Positions 6,489 to 12,106 of a DNA stretch of 12,106 nucleotides are shown here, in pieces (position 1 is the stretch's first letter; every line of letters starts with the position of its first letter). A model generated the notes under the pieces. The model searched no databases. It was not told the origin of the DNA and saw only the letters and a program-made list of their open reading frames with translations. The DNA lies in the NCBI GenBank assembly GCA_963619935.1, contig CAVEYA010000058.1, forward strand, positions 1 through 12,106, read 5' to 3'. The stretch comes from RUG13091 sp963619935. GTDB lineage: Bacteria; Bacillota_I; Bacilli_A; RFN20; CAG-826. The position numbers and the translations under genes are program-made.

Positions 6489-8246
6489 TTAATCTCCTAT
6501 AAAATCTATATTTATTGTGTCAGCTTTAGGTAATTTGCCTAATTGCAATAAATTCATATATTTTTGTTGTAGTCTCACAGATTCCGCTCTGTTGACTGCA
6601 TAAACAAACAATTTTTTATTAAATGTATTAAAAATTACATTTTGAATATCTTGTTGGTTGGCTTTATTATTCATCTTTTCTACAACTGAATCAGTTGGAT
6701 ATTCCACAATAAGAATTTTATTAGAAGCTACAAGTGGGTGACCATCTAGTAACATTGTTGCGGCTTTACCTAATTTTGGATGTAATTGTAATTTCTTTAA
6801 ATTTTTCCAGTTTTCTAAGAGTTGATTTTTCATTTCCCTCTTACTGATGACCATGATTTCCACCATGGTTTTATCATCTATTGCAAAGCTATCATCAGTT
6901 TCTGTGCCATTAATATAAATAATGTCTTCACTTAATTCTAATTGTGGTTCAATAACAGAAGGTGTTTCCTCTTTCTTTTCCTCTTCAAATAAAGAAACTT
7001 GTGGTTCTTCTTTTTTAGTTTCGACAGTTGGAGTTTCTTTAACTACTTCTTTTACGATAGGAGCTTTATCGTCTTTTGGAAGCATATGAGCAGGAACTTT
7101 TTCCACTGGTGTTTCATAACGAAGTGGACGAAGTTCAATTTCTTTTTCTTTATTATTAATAGGCTTATTAGAATTTAAAGATGTTAATTTTAAAAGTGTT
7201 ACCTCAAATAAAGGATTAATCGCGGTGACATTCTTATAATCTTTCAATGTTTCCATAAGGATGTTAATCATCTTCATAATGGTTTCATTATTTAAAGATT
7301 CACATAAATCATTCGCATCATCTTCTTTTAAGACTTGTAAATATCTTGCTGAATTTGATGTGTTATAAATTAATGCATCTTTTAAAATCATTAGCAAATC
7401 ATTGGTTAAACGCTTAATATCTGTGCCTTTTTTGATGTAATTGCCTAATCTATCAAGAACATCGGTAACATTTCCATCTAAGATAGAATGTAATAAATTA
7501 ATTTTTTCGTTTGTGGATTCCAAGGCAAAGATATCTAAGACATCTTCTACGTTAAGTTTGTCTCCGGAATACGCTAAAACTTGATCAAGAATCGATAAAG
7601 CATCTCTCATTCCACCGTCTGCTAAAGAAATAATTAAATTAACCGCATCTTCATTAAATTCAATATTTTCTTTTTCTAAGATAACTTTTAATCTTCCACG
7701 GATATCTTCATCACTAACTTTTGAAAAGTCATATCTTTGGCATCTAGATAGAATAGTTGGAAGAATCTTATGTGGTTCAGTTGTGGCTAAGATAAAAATA
7801 ACATGGGCTGGTGGTTCTTCTAATGTTTTTAATAAAGCATTAAATGCACCAGGTGTCATCATATGAACTTCATCGATAATATAAACTTTATAACGTCCAA
7901 GAATCGTGCCGTATTTAACTTTGTCAATTAAATCACGGATTTCATCCACGCCGTTATTACTAGCAGCGTCGATTTCTAAAACATCTGGATGAGTTCCATC
8001 TAAAATTGCTTTACAGTTTTTGCATTCATTACATTGATGGCCAATTCCTTGTTCACAGTTAAGTGCTTTTGCTAATAATTTAGCCATTGTTGTTTTACCA
8101 GTTCCTCTTGGACCGGCAAATAAGTAAGCATGGGCAATCTTACCCGTTGCTAAAGCATTTTTAATCGTTTTGACGATATGTTGTTGGCCTGCTACTTCGT
8201 CAAAGGTAGTAGGACGATATGTTCGATAAAGAGCCTTATATGCCAT
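6489..8246 (-). CDS. dnaX: DNA polymerase III gamma/tau subunit DnaX
   Basis: The 585-residue protein is the ATPase of the clamp loader and, as tau, the connector to polymerase and helicase. Domain I has the P-loop GPRGTGKTT (residues 45-53), a zinc site (C64, C72, C75, C78), Walker B IIDEVH (123-128), sensor I LATTEP and the arginine-finger SRC (167-169). The collar domain extends to about residue 355. A Glu/Lys/Pro/Thr-rich linker (about 365-440) is followed by a C-terminal region (about 455-585) probably equivalent to tau. The ATG has AGGTGA 6 bases upstream and lies just downstream of a perfect TATAAT. It is the first gene of the leftward operon. I see no in-register slippery heptamer for making gamma by frameshifting. 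Confidence 0.97.
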   Translation of the reverse strand: MAYKALYRTYRPTTFDEVAGQQHIVKTIKNALATGKIAHAYLFAGPRGTGKTTMAKLLAKALNCEQGIGHQCNECKNCKAILDGTHPDVLEIDAASNNGVDEIRDLIDKVKYGTILGRYKVYIIDEVHMMTPGAFNALLKTLEEPPAHVIFILATTEPHKILPTILSRCQRYDFSKVSDEDIRGRLKVILEKENIEFNEDAVNLIISLADGGMRDALSILDQVLAYSGDKLNVEDVLDIFALESTNEKINLLHSILDGNVTDVLDRLGNYIKKGTDIKRLTNDLLMILKDALIYNTSNSARYLQVLKEDDANDLCESLNNETIMKMINILMETLKDYKNVTAINPLFEVTLLKLTSLNSNKPINNKEKEIELRPLRYETPVEKVPAHMLPKDDKAPIVKEVVKETPTVETKKEEPQVSLFEEEKKEETPSVIEPQLELSEDIIYINGTETDDSFAIDDKTMVEIMVISKREMKNQLLENWKNLKKLQLHPKLGKAATMLLDGHPLVASNKILIVEYPTDSVVEKMNNKANQQDIQNVIFNTFNKKLFVYAVNRAESVRLQQKYMNLLQLGKLPKADTINIDFIGD

Positions 8247-8264
8247 TTTTAATCACCTGAATAG

Positions 8265-8293
8265 ATTATACACAAAAGCACATTTTCATTAAA
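8265..8293 (-). promoter_or_regulatory. Probable promoter of the dnaX operon
   Basis: On the minus strand a perfect -10 TATAAT (8265-8270) follows a weak -35 TTTAAT (8288-8293) at 17 bases spacing. The predicted start near 8258 falls at the first base of the dnaX Shine-Dalgarno AGGTGA (8253-8258), giving a leader of only about 12 bases. The 16-bp AT palindrome at 8298-8313 sits where an UP element or regulator would act. Confidence 0.55.
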
Positions 8294-8297
8294 GTAG

Positions 8298-8313
8298 TTA
8301 ATATTAATATTAA
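8298..8313. repeat. Perfect 16-bp AT-only palindrome
   Basis: TTAATATTAATATTAA is identical to its own reverse complement and is built from overlapping TTAATA repeats. It lies in the divergent dnaX/prfA region, directly upstream of the dnaX -35 and about 20 bases upstream of the prfA -35. It could be a binding site for a dimeric regulator, an UP-like element, or simple low-complexity AT sequence. Confidence 0.6.
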
Positions 8314-8342
8314 GTAAAAACAATAGCCCCCTTTTTAACTTA
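8311..8342. repeat. Imperfect inverted repeat over the prfA -35 region
   Basis: TAAGTAAAAA (8311-8320) pairs with TTTTTAACTTA (8332-8342) with one unpaired A (8337), making 10 base pairs. The 11-base loop CAATAGCCCCC contains five consecutive Cs. Neither direction has a T-run after the stem, so it is not a terminator. Its position over the prfA -35 suggests a possible operator, without further support. Confidence 0.4.
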
Positions 8343-8361
8343 GTGATAATTGTGATAGAAT
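8333..8361 (+). promoter_or_regulatory. Probable extended -10 promoter of prfA
   Basis: An extended -10 TGATAGAAT (TG at 8353-8354, TAGAAT at 8356-8361) matches consensus at 5 of 6 core bases. The -35 TTTTAA (8333-8338) is poor, as is common when the TG extension is present. The predicted start near 8368 gives a leader of about 20 bases that carries the prfA Shine-Dalgarno. Confidence 0.5.
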
Positions 8362-8387
8362 ACTATTCGCTGAAATGAGGTTAGTTT

Positions 8388-9464
8388 ATGGAAGATAGTA
8401 TGCGTCAAAGACTGCAAGTGGCAGTTAAACGTTTAGATGAAATTGATCAAGAGTTATTAAAAGACGATATTATGAAGGATATCGCTCATTTTCGTGAAAT
8501 CTCAAAGGAAAGAGCGAACATTGAACCTCAAGTCGAAGCTTTTAAACAGTATTTAAAGAATGAAGAAGATTTACCTGGCGCAAGAGAAATGGCCCACGAT
8601 AGTGATCCTGAAATATCTGAAATGGGTAAAGAAGAAGTTAAACGAATTGAAGAAGAACAAGTTTTTTTAGAAGGTAAACTCAAAGAATTATTACTTCCAA
8701 AAGACCCAAATGATGATAAAAACATTATCGTCGAAATTAGAGGGGCTGTTGGTGGTGATGAAGCTAATATTTTCGCTGGTGACTTATTCCGTATGTACAC
8801 TAGATACGCTGAAACACAAGGTTGGAAGATCCAAATGTTAGATGAAAATCCTTCTGAAGCTGGTGGTTTTGCTTTAGTGTCTTTTAAGATTACCGGTAAG
8901 ATGGTTTATTCCAAACTTAAATTTGAAAGTGGTGCACACCGTGTACAACGTGTTCCTAAGACTGAAGCCTCTGGCCGTATTCACACTTCCACTGCGACAG
9001 TTTTGGTCATGCCTGAAGCTGAAGAAATTGATATCGAAATTAATCCAAATGATTTACAAGTAGATACTTATCACTCTCAAGGCGCGGGTGGTCAAAACGT
9101 TAATAAAACTGAATCCGCAGTGCGTATTACTCACATTCCTACTGGCACAGTTGTGGCTTGCCAAACAGAAAAATCTCAAATTCAAAACCGTGAAATTGCG
9201 ATGCAGATGTTAAGAACTAAAATGTACGCTGAACAATTAGCAAAACAACAAGAAGCCATTGGTAATGAAAGAAGGTTAAAGGTTGGTACGGGTGAACGTT
9301 CTGAAAAGATTAGAACCTATAACTACCCACAAAACCGTGTGACTGATCACCGTATTGGTTTTACTATTCAAAAATTAGATCGCGTCATGGAAGGCGATTT
9401 AGAAGAAATTATCGATGCATTAGTCCATTATGATCAATCGATGAAGATGGCAGAGGAGAAATAA
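8388..9464 (+). CDS. prfA: Peptide chain release factor 1
   Basis: The 358-residue protein is RF1, which recognises UAA and UAG and triggers peptide release. The codon-recognition tripeptide is the P-x-T type of RF1, here PKT (190-192) inside RVPKTEASGRIHTS, and not the SPF of RF2. The catalytic loop SQGAGGQNVN carries GGQ at 234-236, whose glutamine is the target of the adjacent PrmC. The C-terminal GTGERSEKIRTYNYPQNRVTDHR is the normal domain 3/4 element. ATGAGG seven bases before the ATG supports this start over the next Met at residue 5. It is the first gene of the rightward operon and its TAA overlaps the prmC ATG by one base. All visible stop codons in the window are ones RF1 reads. Confidence 0.98.
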   Translation: MEDSMRQRLQVAVKRLDEIDQELLKDDIMKDIAHFREISKERANIEPQVEAFKQYLKNEEDLPGAREMAHDSDPEISEMGKEEVKRIEEEQVFLEGKLKELLLPKDPNDDKNIIVEIRGAVGGDEANIFAGDLFRMYTRYAETQGWKIQMLDENPSEAGGFALVSFKITGKMVYSKLKFESGAHRVQRVPKTEASGRIHTSTATVLVMPEAEEIDIEINPNDLQVDTYHSQGAGGQNVNKTESAVRITHIPTGTVVACQTEKSQIQNREIAMQMLRTKMYAEQLAKQQEAIGNERRLKVGTGERSEKIRTYNYPQNRVTDHRIGFTIQKLDRVMEGDLEEIIDALVHYDQSMKMAEEK

Positions 9465-10297
9465 TGCCAACAAATCGTGAAGCATATTTTGCTTTATTAA
9501 AAACTAATAATAAGTATTTAAATAAAAGTGTGATTGTTAATTTATTATGCGCTGCAAACGATATTGATGATCATATGATTCTTTACTCTAACTTTGATAA
9601 AGAGGTTAAAAGTTATGATTTATTATTTGACCTTGCGGAAAGAGTAAAAAACGGTGAACCAATTCAATATGTTTTGGGTTATTCTTTCTTTTTAGGGCAT
9701 AAATTAAAAGTAAATAAAGATGTGCTTATTCCTCGTCAAGAAACTGAACAACTTGTCGTCGACACGATTGTGTATATTAAAAAGAATTTTAAAGAAGATG
9801 AACATATTGATATTGCGGATGTTTGCACTGGTAGTGGGGCAATCGCGGTGGCTTTAGCGAATCAATTTAAAAACGCAAAAGTGTACGCTACTGATATTTC
9901 AAAAGAAGCTTTAGATGTTGCTAAAAATAATGGCAATGGTTTAAATATTGAATTTTCATTAGGTAATATGGTGGATCCTCTCATTGAAAAAAATATTAAA
10001 TTGGATGTTTTAGTGTGTAATCCTCCTTATATTGAACATGAAGAAAGAATTGATGAACAAGTTTATAAATATGAACCACATCTAGCTTTATTAGCTAAGC
10101 CTGCTACTAAATTCTATAAAGAAGTTTTACAAAATGTAGAAAAGATTATGAAAGAACATTTCTTTATTGCTTTTGAAATTGAAGATGATATGGAACAAGA
10201 ACTATTAGGTTTGATTGGTGACTATTTACCTGAATGCGCTTATCGCTTTCATAAAGACTTATATAATAAAATGCGCTTTCTTTATATAATTAAATAA
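9464..10297 (+). CDS. prmC: Release factor glutamine N5-methyltransferase PrmC
   Basis: PrmC (HemK; 277 residues) methylates the glutamine of the release-factor GGQ motif with SAM. The helical N-terminal domain (about 1-85) recognises the factor and ends with EPIQYVLG (65-72). LIPRQETE (88-95) differs from the common LIPRPETE by one residue. The SAM-binding motif is DVCTGSGAIAVALA (119-132), YATDIS follows, and the catalytic NPPY is at 186-189. The C-terminal part, ending MRFLYIIK, is a little short but complete. The ATG is in TAATG with the prfA stop and has GAGGAG upstream, so enzyme and substrate are translationally coupled. Stop is TAA, 19 bases before rpiB. Confidence 0.97.
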   Translation: MPTNREAYFALLKTNNKYLNKSVIVNLLCAANDIDDHMILYSNFDKEVKSYDLLFDLAERVKNGEPIQYVLGYSFFLGHKLKVNKDVLIPRQETEQLVVDTIVYIKKNFKEDEHIDIADVCTGSGAIAVALANQFKNAKVYATDISKEALDVAKNNGNGLNIEFSLGNMVDPLIEKNIKLDVLVCNPPYIEHEERIDEQVYKYEPHLALLAKPATKFYKEVLQNVEKIMKEHFFIAFEIEDDMEQELLGLIGDYLPECAYRFHKDLYNKMRFLYIIK

Positions 10298-10316
10298 ATA
10301 AGATTGGAGATAATTT

Positions 10317-10757
10317 ATGTTAAAAATTGCAATTGGTGCTGACCATGGTGGTGTAGACCAAAAAGATGAAATTGTTAAACATTTATTAGATAAAGGATAT
10401 GAAGTAGTTGATTGTGGCACACATGGCCATGACTCTGTAAATTATCCAGAATTCGGCGCAAAAGTGGCACATTTAGTGGCAAACCATGAAGTGGATTATG
10501 GTGTTCTTGTCTGCACTTCTGGTGAAGGTATCTCCATTACTGCCAACAAAGTTAAAGGTATTAGATGTGGCATTGGTTATAATGATGATGTTGCCCGTCT
10601 TATGAGACAACACAATAACGCAAACATTATTGCTTTCGGTGCGAAGTTTATGGCGAACGAAGATGTGATTAGAAGAGTTGATATCTTCTTAAACACTGAA
10701 TTTGAAGGCGGAAGACATCAAATACGCGTTGATATGATCTCTGCTTTAGAAAAATAA
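10317..10757 (+). CDS. rpiB: Ribose-5-phosphate isomerase B
   Basis: This 146-residue RpiB/LacAB-family protein interconverts ribose 5-phosphate and ribulose 5-phosphate in the non-oxidative pentose phosphate pathway. It begins with LKIAIGADHGG (residues 2-12), has the catalytic-type cysteine at C66, the segment SITANKVKGIRCG, the phosphate-binding MRQHNNANIIAFGA, and GGRHQIR (131-137). The loop after Cys66 reads TSGEG where the E. coli-type family has GTGIG, which introduces a glutamate at residue 70. A GGAGA motif sits 6 bases before the ATG. The gene follows prmC by 19 bases and ends the operon at a strong terminator. The prfA-prmC-rpiB linkage is a condensed form of the Bacillus region. 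Confidence 0.95.
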   Translation: MLKIAIGADHGGVDQKDEIVKHLLDKGYEVVDCGTHGHDSVNYPEFGAKVAHLVANHEVDYGVLVCTSGEGISITANKVKGIRCGIGYNDDVARLMRQHNNANIIAFGAKFMANEDVIRRVDIFLNTEFEGGRHQIRVDMISALEK

Positions 10758-10776
10758 TTTATTAAAAAATCAAATT

Positions 10777-10809
10777 GACTCCCTAGTTACTTATTAGGGG
10801 GTCTTTTTT
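10777..10809 (+). terminator. Strong intrinsic terminator of the prfA-prmC-rpiB operon
   Basis: GACTCCCTA (10777-10785) pairs with TAGGGGGTC (10795-10803) with one T-G wobble. The loop can close further with a G-U and a T-A pair. TTTTTT (10804-10809) follows directly. This is the clearest terminator in the window. Its 3' arm contains the GGGGG that serves as the only apparent Shine-Dalgarno for comFA. Confidence 0.9.
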
Positions 10810-10812
10810 ATT
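10797..10812 (+). promoter_or_regulatory. comFA translation start: GGGGG Shine-Dalgarno and ATT start codon
   Basis: GGGGG (10797-10801) lies 8 bases before ATT (10810-10812). An in-frame TAG at 10795-10797 excludes any earlier start, and no ATG, GTG or TTG occurs in frame before the first zinc-finger cysteine. The motif is the same as the tmk site at 5582-5586, where the start is ATG 7 bases on. Use of ATT as initiator is an inference. Confidence 0.55.
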
Positions 10813-11976
10813 CCATTTGTATGTCCGATATGTGGAAATAGTGATCAAAAATACATCGGTATCAGAAATGGTCATCCTTATTGTCGTAAGTGTGTTTCCT
10901 TTCGTGGGCATGAGGTAAGTTCGTCTTACTATATTACCTCTCCCGCGGATTATTCATTAGCCTATGAATTAACTGATGACCAAAAACGATTATCCAAACA
11001 GCTTGTGAAAAATTTTCGGCATCATATTAATTCCTTAGTACATGCTGTTTGCGGGAGCGGTAAGACCGAAATTGTCCTAGAATCGATTGCTTATGCAATT
11101 GATAACTATATGACTGTTGGTTTCGCTGTTCCAAGAGTGGATGTTGTGAAAGAATTAGCTAATCGCTTTAAAGGAATTTTTAAAAACAATACCATCTCTG
11201 TTGTCTACGGTGGTAACACAAAATTTTTAAAAGCTGATCTAATTTGTCTAACGACTCACCAACTCTACCGATATAATCAGTATTTTGATTTATTAATCAT
11301 CGACGAAATCGATGCTTTCCCATATCAAGGAAACGAAGTCTTAGATGCATTCTTAAAACGTTCAATTCGTGGTAATTACATTATGATGTCCGCCACTCCA
11401 AGCGAACAAGTTATCGCCCAATTTCAAAAAAAGGGCATGGATATCCTTCGCTTAGATTCCCGATTTCATATGCATCCCCTTTCAATACCACAAATTAAAT
11501 TAGGCAAAGGATTTATTAAATATATCCTTTTACTGAGATATTTAAGAAAGTTTCTCAACGCCAATAAACCAGTCTTTATTTTTGTTCCAAGTATTGCTAT
11601 TTCTGAACAAGTATTCCACTTTCTAAACTGGTTTATCAAAAAGGGAAATTATGTGCATTCTAAGTGTGAAGATAGAGCGAAAAGAATTGATGATTTTCGT
11701 AAAGGAAAATACACCTATCTTGTGACTACCGCTGTGCTAGAAAGAGGAGTCACAATCAAGAACTTGCAAGTCATCATTTTCAAAGCAGATAACTTCATTT
11801 ATGATTCACACGCTCTGATTCAAATTTCCGGACGAGTTGGAAGAAAGAAAGACGCCCCTACTGGTGAGGTAATTTTTATCGCAGATGAAGCTACTCGAGA
11901 AATGGATAAATGCATTGACGAAATTAAAAGGGCCAATGCCAGTTTGCAAAAAATGCTTCAAACCGATAAAAGATAA
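10810..11976 (+). CDS. comFA: ComFA, ATP-dependent DNA helicase/translocase of natural competence
   Basis: ComFA is a membrane-associated DEAD-box-like ATPase that helps move single-stranded DNA into the cell during transformation. Read from ATT at 10810 the protein has 388 residues. It carries the family's four-cysteine zinc finger (C5, C8, C25, C28), Walker A GSGKT (82-86), Walker B DEID (165-168), motif III SAT (194-196), the TTAVLERGVT segment (306-315) and motif VI QISGRVGR (338-345). A GTG at 11005 would give only 323 residues and remove the zinc finger, although coding similarity continues in frame upstream of it, so I reject that start. No standard start codon is available. The gene directly follows the rpiB terminator and overlaps comFC by 41 bases. 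No com-box-like operator was recognised upstream. Confidence 0.9.
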   Translation: MPFVCPICGNSDQKYIGIRNGHPYCRKCVSFRGHEVSSSYYITSPADYSLAYELTDDQKRLSKQLVKNFRHHINSLVHAVCGSGKTEIVLESIAYAIDNYMTVGFAVPRVDVVKELANRFKGIFKNNTISVVYGGNTKFLKADLICLTTHQLYRYNQYFDLLIIDEIDAFPYQGNEVLDAFLKRSIRGNYIMMSATPSEQVIAQFQKKGMDILRLDSRFHMHPLSIPQIKLGKGFIKYILLLRYLRKFLNANKPVFIFVPSIAISEQVFHFLNWFIKKGNYVHSKCEDRAKRIDDFRKGKYTYLVTTAVLERGVTIKNLQVIIFKADNFIYDSHALIQISGRVGRKKDAPTGEVIFIADEATREMDKCIDEIKRANASLQKMLQTDKR

Positions 11977-12106
11977 TTCTTTATTTAATTTATTAAATAA
12001 TCCACATGCTTGTAAGCAATGTTTTAATGAGATTCATCCTCATTTTACTCACTTTAAAATTAATGAAATAGATGCTTATTCAATATATGATTATAATCAA
12101 CAAATT
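11936..12106 (+). CDS. comFC: ComFC, competence-associated phosphoribosyltransferase-like protein (5' part)
   Basis: An open frame starts at ATG 11936, inside the end of comFA in another frame, and runs to the window edge, giving 57 residues. It begins MPVCKKCFKPI, with CxxC pairs at C4/C7 and C26/C29 forming the zinc finger typical of ComFC. SIYDYNQQI at the edge matches the Y-x-YN segment that precedes the phosphoribosyltransferase domain. ComFC acts with ComFA in transforming-DNA uptake and is normally encoded right after it, which supports the call. The overlap is 41 bases, and AAAAGGG a few bases upstream is a weak ribosome binding site, so coupling to comFA is likely. The catalytic domain lies outside the window. 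Confidence 0.85.
   Translation, partial: MPVCKKCFKPIKDNSLFNLLNNPHACKQCFNEIHPHFTHFKINEIDAYSIYDYNQQI

Noticed and set aside
7008..7022. A6G run in dnaX as a programmed frameshift site for gamma
   Set aside because: The codons are ACT AAA AAA GAA, so the run is not in the A-AAA-AAG register needed for tandem -1 slippage, and six As is short for transcriptional slippage. A -1 shift would meet TGA nine codons later, but this is not enough evidence.
10285..10290. TATAAT at the end of prmC as an rpiB promoter
   Set aside because: No -35-like hexamer lies at suitable distance and the match falls in AT-rich codons. The 19-base gap and common direction fit co-transcription.
10775..10780. TTGACT as a -35 for comFA
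   Set aside because: It overlaps the base of the terminator stem, and the -10 position at 16-18 bases spacing is G-rich with no resemblance to TATAAT.
11005..11976. comFA starting at GTG 11005 as a 323-residue protein
   Set aside because: The same frame upstream encodes the intact family zinc finger and linker, and no good ribosome binding site precedes GTG 11005.
1..12106. Mobile elements, CRISPR arrays, tRNA or rRNA genes, riboswitches, or an exotic defence system
   Set aside because: Nearly all sequence is occupied by recognised conserved genes and the gaps are short. No repeat-spacer pattern, transposase, integrase or cloverleaf-like sequence was seen.

Overview
This 12.1 kb window comes from an AT-rich bacterium of the Bacilli or Mollicutes-related Firmicutes. 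The gene order dnaX-ebfC-recR-tmk-holB-ricT-rsmI resembles the Bacillus subtilis replication cluster. Other pointers are the RicT (PSP1-family) protein, the comFA-comFC pair and strong AGGAGG-type ribosome binding sites. Lineages such as Erysipelotrichales, Acholeplasmatales/Izemoplasmatales or RF39 would fit, but I cannot place it further. Tryptophan is encoded by TGG in the genes I checked. All 13 visible stop codons are TAA or TAG, none TGA. Nothing requires a non-standard code.

Layout. Bases 1-219 hold the end of a rightward gene whose product resembles the C-terminal domain of ribosomal protein L7/L12. It converges on a leftward block from 8246 down to 312: dnaX, ebfC, recR, tmk, holB, ricT and rsmI, packed with overlaps or gaps of 11 bases or fewer, then typA behind its own promoter and terminator. 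A 141-base divergent intergenic region (8247-8387) carries promoters in both directions and two inverted-repeat structures. To its right run prfA, prmC and rpiB, closed by a strong intrinsic terminator at 10777-10809. comFA follows immediately and overlaps comFC, which leaves the window.

Functions. The leftward operon encodes two clamp-loader subunits (DnaX, HolB), a recombination mediator (RecR), a nucleoid-associated protein (EbfC), dTTP synthesis (Tmk), an Fe-S/RNA-processing factor (RicT) and a 16S rRNA methyltransferase (RsmI). TypA is a ribosome-associated GTPase. On the right, PrmC methylates the GGQ motif of its neighbour RF1, RpiB interconverts pentose phosphates, and ComFA/ComFC belong to DNA uptake in natural transformation.

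The most notable feature is the comFA start. The family's N-terminal four-cysteine zinc finger is intact in frame, but no ATG, GTG or TTG precedes it. The only workable initiator is ATT at 10810, eight bases after a GGGGG motif that is also the 3' arm of the rpiB terminator. No mobile element, CRISPR array or tRNA/rRNA gene was seen. Apart from the comFA start and the intergenic structures, this is conserved housekeeping DNA.
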